64,000 nucleotides of DNA, taken from contig UQIF01000004.1 in assembly GCA_900540955.1 (NCBI GenBank), positions 23,503 to 87,502 of the forward strand, in the 5' to 3' direction. The notes beneath the pieces are model-generated. The model made no database searches and was not told where the DNA came from. It saw nothing but the letters and a program-made list of their open reading frames with translations. Both the position numbers and the translations under genes were made by a program. The DNA is from an uncultured Olsenella sp. Its GTDB lineage: Bacteria > Actinomycetota > Coriobacteriia > Coriobacteriales > Atopobiaceae. Shown here one piece after another: positions 8,461-16,218 of the stretch (position 1 is its first letter; each line of letters starts with the position of its first letter).

Positions 8461-8541
8461 GTTTCAAACGCGTTATCGCAGGTTTCGAAAATGTTAGCCA
8501 GCGTTTCGAGCGTGTTAGATGACGAGGTTTGAGCGTTGCCC
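8461..8541. repeat. Direct-repeat array with 21-bp period
   Basis: Three copies of GTTTCrAAnryGTTA begin at 8461, 8482 and 8503, exactly 21 bp apart, and a degenerate fourth (GTTTGAGCGTTG) begins at 8527. Two-turn spacing puts the copies on one DNA face, as expected for cooperative binding of a regulator. The array lies in the 493-bp space between the divergent response regulator and cstA genes and could serve either. Confidence 0.55.
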
Positions 8542-8612
8542 GCGGATTAACCGGGTTCACTATGGGCTGCGTCCACAGGAGGCGCCTCGGCGCTCAAGAG
8601 ACGGGATTTCGA

Positions 8613-8629
8613 TCAAACATGTTCACCGC
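8613..8629 (+). promoter_or_regulatory. 17-bp site shared with the panE-like promoter
   Basis: TCAAACATGTTCACCGC is identical, base for base, to the minus-strand sequence at 32238-32222 upstream of the panE-like gene. It contains the palindrome AACATGTT. Its centre lies about 43 bp before the GGGTTGG where the leader RNA probably begins, a class II activator position; a TAATTT (8653-8658) could be the -10 box, and no good -35 box is visible. Confidence 0.6.
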
Positions 8630-8663
8630 AGAGCTATCCATTATCGCGATCGTAATTTAGCGC

Positions 8664-8753
8664 GGGTTGGTTAGGAGCCGACCCGAAAGATAATGGGCGG
8701 CTTTGCAATAAGCGATGTGTGGGGCCGCTTGGTATACGCCAGGCGGCCTTTTT
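8664..8753 (+). promoter_or_regulatory. cstA leader RNA with alternative stems and terminator (candidate riboswitch/attenuator)
   Basis: GGGTTGG (8664-8670) can pair perfectly with CCGACCC (8678-8684). The overlapping AGCCGACCC (8676-8684) can instead pair with GGGCGGCT (8695-8702), leaving A8681 bulged. GCGGC in that arm can also pair with GCCGC (8724-8728), which would block the terminator hairpin 8723-8732/8739-8748 followed by TTTTT (8749-8753). ATG of cstA lies 34 nt further on. The same scheme, with changed but still paired bases, precedes the panE-like gene. I do not recognise it as an established riboswitch class. Confidence 0.65.
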
Positions 8754-8787
8754 GATTCGAGATCCCAAACAGGAAGGAAAGTAAGGA

Positions 8788-10644
8788 ATGAACGGAATCG
8801 TACTGATGCTCGTTGCCGCGGCCGTGCTGGTCTGCGGTTACCTGTTCTACGGCAGGTGGCTCGCCAACAAGTGGGGCGTCGACGCCGAGGCCCTCACCCC
8901 CGCCCGCCGCATGGAGGATGGCAAGAACTTCACCCCCGCCTCCGCCTTCACCGTGTTCTCCCACCAGTTCTCCTCGATCTGCGGCGCCGGCCCTGTGACG
9001 GGCACCATCGTGGCCATGGCCTTCGGCTGGGTCCCCGTCGTGCTGTGGGTCCTCGTCGGCGGCATCTTCTTCGGCGCCGTCCACGACTTCGGCGCCCTCT
9101 ACGCCTCGATGAAGAACAACGGCAAGTCGCTTGCCCAGCTCATTGAGAAGTACATCGGCAAGACCGGCCGTCGCCTGTTCCTGCTGTTCTCCTGGCTGTT
9201 CTGCATCATCGTCATCGCCGCCTTCACCTCGATGGTCTGCGGCACCTTCAAGTTCACCGCCGCTGCTGACGGCTCCGTCGACTTCGCCAAGTCCTACGCC
9301 GCTGGCTGCGCCGGCACCATCTCGATCCTGTTCACCTTCGTCGCCATCGCCTTCGGCTGGGCCCAGCGCAAGTTCAACCTCTCCGGCGCCGCCGAGTTCG
9401 GCGTGGCCGTGGTTTCCATCGTGCTGATGTTCGCCGTGGGCATGCAGTTCCCGCTCTACCTCAACCTCAACCAGTGGATCGCCGTCGTCATGGTGTACCT
9501 GGTCTTCGCCGGCGCCATGCCGATCCAGACCCTGAAGCAGCCGCGCGACTACCTCACCACCATCATGATGGTCGTCATGATCGTCTGCGCCGTCCTCGGC
9601 ATCTTCGTCCTGGGCTTCCAGGGCAAGGCCACCATCACCGCCCCGGCATTCACCGGCTTCTCCACCAAGAGCGGCATGATGTTCCCGGTGCTCTTCGTCT
9701 CCGTCGCCTGCGGCGCCCTGTCCGGCTTCCACTCCCTGGTCTCCTCCGGCACCTCCTCTAAGCAGGTCTCCGACGAGCGCGACGCCGTCAAGGTCGGCTA
9801 CGGCGCGATGGTCCTCGAGTCCTTCGTCGGCATCCTCGCCATCATCATCGCCGGCATCATGTTCTCCGACATGAACACCGCAGGCACCGGCGCCCTGAAC
9901 GTCGTCGACGCCACCGGCAAGGCCGTCGCCAGCACCCCGTTCCAGATCTTCGCCGCCGGCATCGCTCGCGGTATGCAGTCCTTCGGCATCGACGGCACCG
10001 TCGCCACCGTCTTCATGACCATGAACGTCTCGGCCCTTGCCCTGACCTCGCTCGACGCCGTCGCCCGCATCGCCCGCACTTCTTTCTCCGAGTTCTTCGC
10101 CTCCACCAACGACGCCCTGGCCATCGAGTCCAAGGCCGGCGCGATGAAGGTCCTCGGCAACCCCTGGTTCGCCACCGTCGTCACCCTGGTCCCGGGCCTC
10201 GCCCTCACCTTCGGCGGCTACCTGGCCATCTGGCCGCTCTTCGGCGCCTCCAACCAGCTGCTCGGCGGCATGACCATGATCACCCTCGCCGTCTTCTGCA
10301 AGTGCACCGGCCGCAAGGGCGCCATGCTCTACGTGCCCGTCGCCTTCCTACTCGTGTGCACCTTCACCTCGCTCGTGCAGTCCATCTTCGGCTGCGTGAA
10401 CGCGCTCGCCGCCGGCACCGCCGCGTCCGTGTTCAACTCCAGCCTGCAGCTCGTCTTTGCCGTGCTGCTCGTTGTCCTCGGCCTGATCGTCGCCGTGAAC
10501 TGCCTGAAGGAGCTTTTCAGCGCCAAGGACGGCTCCATGCCCGATGAGGAGCCCGAGTGGACCGAGCTCGGCCGCAAGAACTGCGCCGCCGCTGCCGCCG
10601 ACGCCAAGGTTGCCCCCGCGACCAGCACCCCGGCCGCCGAGTAA
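8788..10644 (+). CDS. cstA: CstA-family carbon-starvation / pyruvate-peptide transporter
   Basis: 618 residues, an integral membrane protein with about 16 hydrophobic helices. The N-terminal block (YGRWLANKWGVD, FTVFSHQFSSICGAGPVTG, GAVHDFGALYASMKNNG) is the CstA signature. Known members take up pyruvate or small peptides and are induced by carbon shortage. The cytoplasmic C-terminus is short and Ala-rich. AAGGAAAG lies just upstream of the ATG. It is monocistronic: a terminator-containing leader precedes it and a strong terminator follows. Regulation is probably by the shared upstream site and leader RNA. Transported substrate not determined by sequence. Confidence 0.93.
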   Translation: MNGIVLMLVAAAVLVCGYLFYGRWLANKWGVDAEALTPARRMEDGKNFTPASAFTVFSHQFSSICGAGPVTGTIVAMAFGWVPVVLWVLVGGIFFGAVHDFGALYASMKNNGKSLAQLIEKYIGKTGRRLFLLFSWLFCIIVIAAFTSMVCGTFKFTAAADGSVDFAKSYAAGCAGTISILFTFVAIAFGWAQRKFNLSGAAEFGVAVVSIVLMFAVGMQFPLYLNLNQWIAVVMVYLVFAGAMPIQTLKQPRDYLTTIMMVVMIVCAVLGIFVLGFQGKATITAPAFTGFSTKSGMMFPVLFVSVACGALSGFHSLVSSGTSSKQVSDERDAVKVGYGAMVLESFVGILAIIIAGIMFSDMNTAGTGALNVVDATGKAVASTPFQIFAAGIARGMQSFGIDGTVATVFMTMNVSALALTSLDAVARIARTSFSEFFASTNDALAIESKAGAMKVLGNPWFATVVTLVPGLALTFGGYLAIWPLFGASNQLLGGMTMITLAVFCKCTGRKGAMLYVPVAFLLVCTFTSLVQSIFGCVNALAAGTAASVFNSSLQLVFAVLLVVLGLIVAVNCLKELFSAKDGSMPDEEPEWTELGRKNCAAAAADAKVAPATSTPAAE

Positions 10645-10692
10645 GCGCTTACCCTCCGGCTTTCCGCGCGACTTCTTGCCCGCGTTAAGTAG

Positions 10693-10730
10693 ACGCCTCG
10701 TGCCATGCGACTCGGCACGAGGCGTTTTTT
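10693..10730 (+). terminator. Rho-independent terminator of cstA
   Basis: Perfect 12-bp stem ACGCCTCGTGCC (10693-10704) with GGCACGAGGCGT (10714-10725), then TTTTTT. Preceded by CTTCTTGCCCGCGTTAAG, a flank also seen beside the repeat arrays. Confidence 0.85.
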
Positions 10731-10755
10731 GCGCGAGGGGCTTCGGTGGGGGGTT

Positions 10756-11009
10756 GCGTCGGAATCGGGTAGCGTCAGCAAAACCTTTGGCCCGCCGCGC
10801 CGGAATCGGGGTGCGTTGGTAATCCCTGCCGCGGCTCTGCGCGGGAAAGAAGGACCATCGGTAATTGGACGCCCTACCTGCGCCGAAAACCCCGGTCGTC
10901 GGTACCGACGCTCCCGCATTTCCGCGCAGCCGGCGGTGCCGTTTACCGACGCTCCCAGTTTTTCGCGCGAGAAAACGCTGGAATTACCGACGCCCCCGGA
11001 GTCCCGCGC
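10756..11009. repeat. Array B: six 25-bp units, three against three, 41-bp period
   Basis: Minus-oriented units at 10756-10780, 10797-10821 and 10839-10863; plus-oriented units at 10903-10927, 10944-10968 and 10985-11009 (TACCGACGCTCCC ... CGCGC). Start-to-start steps are 41, 42, then 41, 41 bp. The two groups face each other across a 39-nt centre, so a single strand could fold into a stepped hairpin with 16-nt internal loops. It lies between the convergent cstA and ygjP-like genes. The unit sequence differs from arrays A and C but the period is the same. Confidence 0.8.
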
Positions 11010-11046
11010 AAACCGTCGACCCCGCGCCGGCCCCCTTCTTTCCATG

Positions 11047-11112
11047 CGCTAAGTTACCTAAGGTTCCAACTCCGGCATCCCGCCGAACGCTAAGAAACGC
11101 TGGGCTGGGACC
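11047..11112. repeat. Array D: two CGCTAAG units 41 bp apart
   Basis: CGCTAAG begins at 11047 and again at 11088, exactly 41 bp apart; the second copy continues AAACGCTGGGCTGGG, similar to the family A unit without its GACGTC core. CCCTTCTTTCC precedes the first copy, as it does in other arrays. Only two copies, so the assignment rests on the spacing and flank. Confidence 0.45.
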
Positions 11113-11114
11113 CT

Positions 11115-11141
11115 GTGAACAGGGGTACGTCCCCTGTTCAC
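11115..11141. terminator. REP-like hairpin overlapping a stop codon
   Basis: GTGAACAGGGG (11115-11125) pairs perfectly with CCCCTGTTCAC (11131-11141), loop TACGT. The stop codon of the minus-strand metalloprotease gene (11138-11140) lies inside the right arm, so the hairpin probably ends or protects that transcript. No T-run on either strand. Confidence 0.55.
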
Positions 11142-11764
11142 GCCTCCGCGATTTCCCGCGCATCGAGGCGAAGAAGGGCGCGGGCCTGCGCCTCATCGGG
11201 GTAGAAGGAGACGAGCAGTCTATGGAACCTCTTGTTGTGGGATGCCTCAGCGAGGTGCGTCAGCTCATGGGCGACGACATAGTCGAGGCAGGTCGGCGGG
11301 TAGGCGGCGAGGCGTGTGTTCACGCGGATGCGCCCGGTCGCGGGCGTGCACGAGCCCCATCGCGTCCGCATGTCGCGCAGTTGCCAGCCGGTCGCGTGAA
11401 GCCCGCTCGCTGCCTCCATGCGCGCGGCCACCGCTGGCAGCGCCCGGGCGATCTCGGAGCGGTAGAGCTCGGCCGCGCCGGTGCCCTCGGGAAGAAGGAC
11501 GAGGCGACCCCATAAGGGTATCTTGCCGTCGCGCGGGGCGGCCGCCGCGCCCCTCATTGCGTCGGCGCGCTCGACGGCGGCGGCGAGCCATTCGGCATGG
11601 GCGTCCAGAAACGCCTGCGCCTCGGCTCGGCCCACGCGCCAAGGGACGCTCATGTGCGCGGTGCCGTCCGGGCGAACGCGCAGGTTGACGCGCCGGACCG
11701 CCTTGCGCTCCACGGCGACTTCGATGCTCGCCGCCTGCAACGTGTATGTGATAGGTTTTGCCAT
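11138..11764 (-). CDS. YgjP-like zinc metalloprotease (M48/DUF45)
   Basis: 208 residues from the ATG at 11764. Family blocks: VNLRVRPDG near the N-terminus, TRWGSCT (about 135-140), and the zinc motif AHELTHLAEASHNKRFH (about 165-181), where the two histidines of HExxH and a downstream histidine bind zinc. Members of this family are soluble putative peptidases found beside many systems; substrate unknown. An upstream in-frame ATG at 11803 is possible, but the shorter start gives the normal family N-terminus. TTAGAAT sits directly before the start, so the transcript leader may be very short. Confidence 0.85.
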   Translation of the reverse strand: MAKPITYTLQAASIEVAVERKAVRRVNLRVRPDGTAHMSVPWRVGRAEAQAFLDAHAEWLAAAVERADAMRGAAAAPRDGKIPLWGRLVLLPEGTGAAELYRSEIARALPAVAARMEAASGLHATGWQLRDMRTRWGSCTPATGRIRVNTRLAAYPPTCLDYVVAHELTHLAEASHNKRFHRLLVSFYPDEAQARALLRLDAREIAEA

Positions 11765-11813
11765 GGGCTCGATTCTAACAGGGACGAGCGCCCTTCTTTC
11801 CAACTCGGGCGGC

Positions 11814-11954
11814 CGCTAAGAAACCCCGACGTCTGGCGATTGCCGTCCCCAGACGTCGCCAATTCTTAACGCGGCGATCGCCGATTCGCCCAGACGTCGC
11901 TCATTCTTAATGCGATGCTGCCCGCGTTGCCCAGACGTCGCTCTTTCTTAGCGC
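11814..11954. repeat. Array A2: four copies of the family A unit
   Basis: One minus-oriented unit (11814-11838) faces three plus-oriented units at 11847, 11888 and 11929, which are spaced exactly 41 bp apart. Each carries CCCAGACGTC, a variable stretch and TTCTTA. Array A2 fills the divergent region between the metalloprotease gene and the fused ABC exporter gene (302 bp); CCCTTCTTTCC lies at 11790-11800. Same unit family as array A1 nine kilobases away. Confidence 0.85.
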
Positions 11955-12066
11955 CCGCCCGCCGGGAACCCCCTCGCGTTACATCTCGCGATAGTTCTCG
12001 CGCCCGTGCCCATCAATGGGTAAATACTGGAAATCGACGCAACACCTACGAAAGGCGCCCTACCGC

Positions 12067-15000
12067 ATGCTCGAGCTCAGAAACATCAGCAAGAAGTACG
12101 TCTCGCAGTCCTTTACCCAAGTCGCGCTCGACGACGTGAGCCTGTCGTTTCGCGACAACGAGTTCGTCGCCGTCCTGGGCCCCTCGGGCTCGGGCAAGAC
12201 GACCATGCTCAACGTCGTCGGCGGACTCGACCACTTCGACTCGGGTGACCTTCTGATTGACGGCATCTCGACGAAGGATTTCCGAGACCGCGACTGGGAC
12301 GCCTACCGCAACAACCGCATCGGCTTCGTGTTCCAGAGCTACAACCTCATCCCGCACCAGACGATCCTCGAGAACGTCGAGCTCGCCCTCACGCTCACGG
12401 GCGTCGGCCGCGCCGAGCGCCGTCGCCGCGCCGTGGAGGCGCTCGGGCGCGTGGGCTTGGCACAACACGTTGACAAACGCCCGGCTCAGCTCTCCGGCGG
12501 CCAGATGCAGCGCGTCGCCATCGCGCGCGCCCTCATAAACGACCCGGAGATCGTTCTGGCCGACGAGCCCACGGGCGCCCTCGACTCCACGACGTCGGTG
12601 CAGGTCATGGACCTGCTCAAGGAGGTCGCGCAGGACCGCCTCGTCATCATGGTCACGCACAACCCCGAGCTCGCCCGCCGCTACGCCACGCGCATCGTCA
12701 CGCTCGCCGACGGTCGCATCACCGACGACTCGGACTCCTTCGACGCTTCCGCCGCGCCGCGCCGGGACGCCAAGCCCGCGCGCCGCACCTCGATGAGCTT
12801 CCTCACGGCGCTCGGCCTCTCGGCGCGAAACCTCATGACCAAGAAGGGCCGCACGGCCATGACGGCCTTCGCGGGCTCGATCGGCATCATCGGCATCGCG
12901 GCGATCCTCGCGCTGTCCAACGGCGTGAACGAGTATATCGCCAAGGTCGAGGAGGACACGCTCTCGAGCTATCCCCTGACCATCGCCAAGCAGAGCTACG
13001 ACATGAGCGAGATGCTCGACGGCCATGCGTCCGCAGCCGACGGCGACGCCTCGGGCTCTGGCGGCGCGGCGCCGGACGCTTCCGGCGCGGACGCGAAGAT
13101 CCCCGTGGTCACCGCCCTGAAGGATATGTTCGCGAGCGTCAAGTCCAACGACATGCGCAGCTTCAAGGAGTTCCTCGACGCGGGCGGCGACGGCATCGAG
13201 GACGACGTGAACGCCATCCAGTACGACTACGGCGTCTCCCCGATCATCTACCGTGAGGCGGCCGACGGCGGCGACCCCGTCAAGCTCGTGCCCAACTCGA
13301 TGACGCAGGCCATGAGCGGCGGCGCCTCGTCGGCGGCGACCGCGGGCACGATGATGACGGGCACCGAGGTGTTCAACGAGATGATCGACGACCAAGAGCT
13401 CCTGGACAGCCAGTACGACGTCGTCGCCGGTCGTTGGGCCAATGCCCCCGACGAGGCGGTGCTCGTGCTCTCGAGCCGCGGCACGGTGGGGGACTACACC
13501 CTCTACAGCATCGGCGCGCTCGACATCAACGAGCTGAACGACCTCGTCTCGAGTGCCATGAGCGCCGACGGCGAGGTCCAGGCGCCCGAGACCGACGCCG
13601 ACTTCACCTACAGCGACGCGCTCTCCTGCACCTTCAAGGTCCTCTCGCCCTCCGACACCTACCGCAAAAACGACGAGACGGGCGGCTGGACCGACATGTC
13701 CGACGACGCCGAGTTCATGGCGAGCAAGGTCAAAGACGGCCTCGACCTGCGTATCGTCGGCGTCGTCAAGCCCAACGGCACCGGCAACTCCCAGGCCCTT
13801 TCGCCGGGCGTCGCCTACACTCACGGCCTGACGTGCGAGCTCATGGCGCGCGCCGCCGGCTCCCAGATCGTGCGGCAGCAGCTCGCCGACCCCGACACCG
13901 ACGTCTTTACCGGCAAGTCGTTCGACGAGCTTCAAAAAGACGCAAAGAAGGGCTTCGACCTGCAGAGCATGTTCTCGGTGGACGAGGATGCCATGCGCTC
14001 GGCGTTCCGCTTCGACGCCTCCGCCCTCGCGGCGCTCCCGTCCGCGGGCAACATCGACATGGGCGGCCTCAACCTCTCCGGCATCGACGTGTCGGGCCTG
14101 GACATAGACCTCTCCGGCATCGGCGCCGACCTCGACTTCTCCGACATCCTCGCGAACGCGCCGGCTCCTGACTTCTCCGGCATCTTCGACGGGCTCGAGC
14201 TCACGCCCGACCAGATGCGGCAGGGCGCGGCGCTGGCCAAGCAGCTCCTCTCCGACTTCCTCTCATCCGACGAGTTCAAGGGCTTAGGCGAGGACGTCAA
14301 GGACGCCGGCAAGCTCGCCGCCGCCTTCAAGGCGTACCTCACGGAAAACCCCAAGGCGCAGGAGACCCTGAAGGCCTTGGGCGACCTCGGCGGAAACGCG
14401 TTTGTGGAGAGAATCCAGAAGGCCCTCTCCGACTACGTGAGCGGCAGCCTCGCCCCATACCTGCAGTCCGTTGTGGACGAGGTGACCAAGCGCGTGGGCG
14501 ATGAGATCTCGGCTGCAGTCTCCGCGCAGGTCAAGGCCGGGTTGGCACAAGCATTTGACCAAGCCGCCACGCAGATGGGCGCTGCCATGGCCGATGCCGC
14601 GGCGCAGATGAGCGGCAGCCTCGCCTCGCTCCAGGACGCCTTCTCGGTCGACGGCGCCGCCTTCGCCTCCGCGATCCACTTCAACATGGACGCCTCCGAC
14701 CTCTCCTCGCTCATGTCGAGCTACGCCAACGCGAGCAGGCTGACCTACGACAGCAACCTGTCGACCCTCGGCTACGCCGACGAGGCCGACCCGCAGTCCG
14801 TGAAGATCTACCCCAAGGACTTCGACGCCAAGGAGCGCGTGCTCGGCCACATCGACGCCTACAACGACCAGGCCAAGGCCGAAGGCGAGGATGAGCGCGC
14901 GATTGTCTACACCGACTACATGGGCGTGATCATGGGCTCGGTCACCGACATCGTGAACATGATCTCGATGGTGCTCATCGCCTTCGTGAGCATCAGCCTC

Positions 15001-15363
15001 GTCGTGAGCTCGATCATGATCGGCATCATCACCTACATCAGCGTCCTCGAGCGAAAGAAGGAGATCGGCATCCTGCGCGCCATCGGCGCCTCCAGGCGAA
15101 ACGTCGCCAACGTCTTCAACGCAGAGACCTTCATCGAGGGCCTGATTTCGGGCGTGTTCGCCATCCTCGTCGTGGTGCTCGTGAGCCTGCCCGTGAACGA
15201 CCTCGTGCTGAGGCTCAAGGGCGTGCCGAACATCATGAGCCTGCCGTGGGAGGCCGCGCTCGCGCTCATCTGCATCTCGGTGGCGCTCACCGTGGTCGCC
15301 GGCCTTCTCCCGGCAAGAAGCGCCAGCAAGAAGGACCCGGTGGAGGCGCTTCGCTCCGAGTAG
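12067..15363 (+). CDS. Fused ABC exporter: N-terminal ATPase plus FtsX-type permease (MacB-like)
   Basis: 1098 residues from the ATG at 12067 (GAAAGG upstream). Residues 1-230 are an ATPase: Walker A GPSGSGKTT (38-46), LSGGQMQR (142-149), VLADEPTGALD, switch THNPE. A helix near 275-300 leads to a very long extracytoplasmic part (to about 965), then three helices and the family end PVEALRSE. The outer domain contains a run of short Gly-hydrophobic-Asp turns (LSGIDVSGLDIDLSGIGADL) and a coiled stretch. A lipoprotein gene follows after 60 bp and may be its partner. Substrate unknown; peptide or lipoprotein export is the usual guess. Confidence 0.88.
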   Translation: MLELRNISKKYVSQSFTQVALDDVSLSFRDNEFVAVLGPSGSGKTTMLNVVGGLDHFDSGDLLIDGISTKDFRDRDWDAYRNNRIGFVFQSYNLIPHQTILENVELALTLTGVGRAERRRRAVEALGRVGLAQHVDKRPAQLSGGQMQRVAIARALINDPEIVLADEPTGALDSTTSVQVMDLLKEVAQDRLVIMVTHNPELARRYATRIVTLADGRITDDSDSFDASAAPRRDAKPARRTSMSFLTALGLSARNLMTKKGRTAMTAFAGSIGIIGIAAILALSNGVNEYIAKVEEDTLSSYPLTIAKQSYDMSEMLDGHASAADGDASGSGGAAPDASGADAKIPVVTALKDMFASVKSNDMRSFKEFLDAGGDGIEDDVNAIQYDYGVSPIIYREAADGGDPVKLVPNSMTQAMSGGASSAATAGTMMTGTEVFNEMIDDQELLDSQYDVVAGRWANAPDEAVLVLSSRGTVGDYTLYSIGALDINELNDLVSSAMSADGEVQAPETDADFTYSDALSCTFKVLSPSDTYRKNDETGGWTDMSDDAEFMASKVKDGLDLRIVGVVKPNGTGNSQALSPGVAYTHGLTCELMARAAGSQIVRQQLADPDTDVFTGKSFDELQKDAKKGFDLQSMFSVDEDAMRSAFRFDASALAALPSAGNIDMGGLNLSGIDVSGLDIDLSGIGADLDFSDILANAPAPDFSGIFDGLELTPDQMRQGAALAKQLLSDFLSSDEFKGLGEDVKDAGKLAAAFKAYLTENPKAQETLKALGDLGGNAFVERIQKALSDYVSGSLAPYLQSVVDEVTKRVGDEISAAVSAQVKAGLAQAFDQAATQMGAAMADAAAQMSGSLASLQDAFSVDGAAFASAIHFNMDASDLSSLMSSYANASRLTYDSNLSTLGYADEADPQSVKIYPKDFDAKERVLGHIDAYNDQAKAEGEDERAIVYTDYMGVIMGSVTDIVNMISMVLIAFVSISLVVSSIMIGIITYISVLERKKEIGILRAIGASRRNVANVFNAETFIEGLISGVFAILVVVLVSLPVNDLVLRLKGVPNIMSLPWEAALALICISVALTVVAGLLPARSASKKDPVEALRSE

Positions 15364-15423
15364 GGGAGCCGACCTTATCGCCAGGAAACGTCCACGCCGC
15401 CCGAAGAGATTGGATAGGCGCGA

Positions 15424-16035
15424 ATGAACAAGAACCGCACGCACTTTCGAAAGAAGGCCCTCTCGGCCGCGTTCGCGCTCGTCGTCTGCGCCGCAGCGGC
15501 GCTCACCGGCTGCGCGGAGCTGAGCCTCAGGTTATCGAGCGTCAAGGGCGAGCTCATCGGCAATTCCTTCGACGCTACGGTCTTCGACAACTTCGGCGGC
15601 GAGGTCGCGACCTTCCACGCAAAGAAGATGGGCGTCGAGGCGGCGAGCGTGGACGAGGACGGAAACGCCACGTCCTCTGTGCTCAAGATCACTGCCGACG
15701 GCAAGGATATCGAGCAGGTGGGAAATACGATGATCTTCGCCGAGACGGGCTTGGAGGAGGTCGAGGGCTACACACTGCCCCGTGATATCCAGACAACCGG
15801 CGGCACGGTCAACCTCGTCGACAGGGCCATCAACGACGTCAAGTCCAAGATCGGCAAGTCGCGCGTCGTCGTGGTCTCCTCGCAGCTCGGCGTGCCCATC
15901 GCCGTCTACCAGGGCAACAGCGTCGGCTACGAGATTCCCGAGGACCTGCCCAAGTTCACGAAGCTCACGATCGACGGCAAGGCGCTCTACATCCACCGCG
16001 CGAACTACCTCATCATCGACACCGACGCGCTGTAG
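15424..16035 (+). CDS. Putative lipoprotein downstream of the fused ABC exporter
   Basis: 203 residues with a basic N-terminus, hydrophobic core and lipobox LTGC (Cys about 32), so lipid-anchored outside the membrane. The mature part is mostly predicted beta strand and resembles a domain in small Gram-positive lipoproteins (possibly DUF5052; this is from memory and weak). It is 60 bp downstream of the exporter gene on the same strand and likely co-transcribed. No enzymatic motif seen. Confidence 0.75.
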   Translation: MNKNRTHFRKKALSAAFALVVCAAAALTGCAELSLRLSSVKGELIGNSFDATVFDNFGGEVATFHAKKMGVEAASVDEDGNATSSVLKITADGKDIEQVGNTMIFAETGLEEVEGYTLPRDIQTTGGTVNLVDRAINDVKSKIGKSRVVVVSSQLGVPIAVYQGNSVGYEIPEDLPKFTKLTIDGKALYIHRANYLIIDTDAL

Positions 16036-16101
16036 CGTAAGGCTCTGCACCCTCATGTGGGGTTATCATGGAGGTCGGAGTGGCCGCAAGTAAATAAAAC
16101 C

Positions 16102-16190
16102 TTGACCTGAGCTGCGATTATACGTAAGCTGGTCACGTAAATGATGCTTCAAACGTAGGAAGTGGGGTGGAACGTCTCGCCCCGCTTCCT
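16102..16190 (+). promoter_or_regulatory. Candidate promoter and leader hairpin of the rimP-nusA-infB operon
   Basis: TTGACC (16102-16107), a 17-bp spacer and TAAGCT (16125-16130) form a plausible promoter. The leader then contains a hairpin AGGAAGTGGGG (16157-16167) with CCCCGCTTCCT (16180-16190), followed by TTCTGT, which could act as an attenuator. The nusA operon is known to be autoregulated in other bacteria. Confidence 0.4.
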
Positions 16191-16218
16191 TTCTGTATGT
16201 CAACCAAAAGGAGGTCAC

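Noticed and set aside
8693..8755. Leader peptide of 20 codons in the cstA leader (ATG at 8693, TGA at 8753)
   Set aside because: No clear ribosome site, no run of one regulatory amino acid, and the panE leader has no matching reading frame; kept only as a remote alternative to an RNA switch.
10756..11112. CRISPR array
   Set aside because: Regular repeats with spacers suggested it, but units come in opposing orientations, vary inside, are separated by only about 16 bp, and no cas gene is nearby.
12046..13935. Long minus-strand open frame opposite the fused ABC exporter
   Set aside because: Shadow of third-position GC in the real gene; translation is Val/Asp/His/Arg-rich and matches no family.
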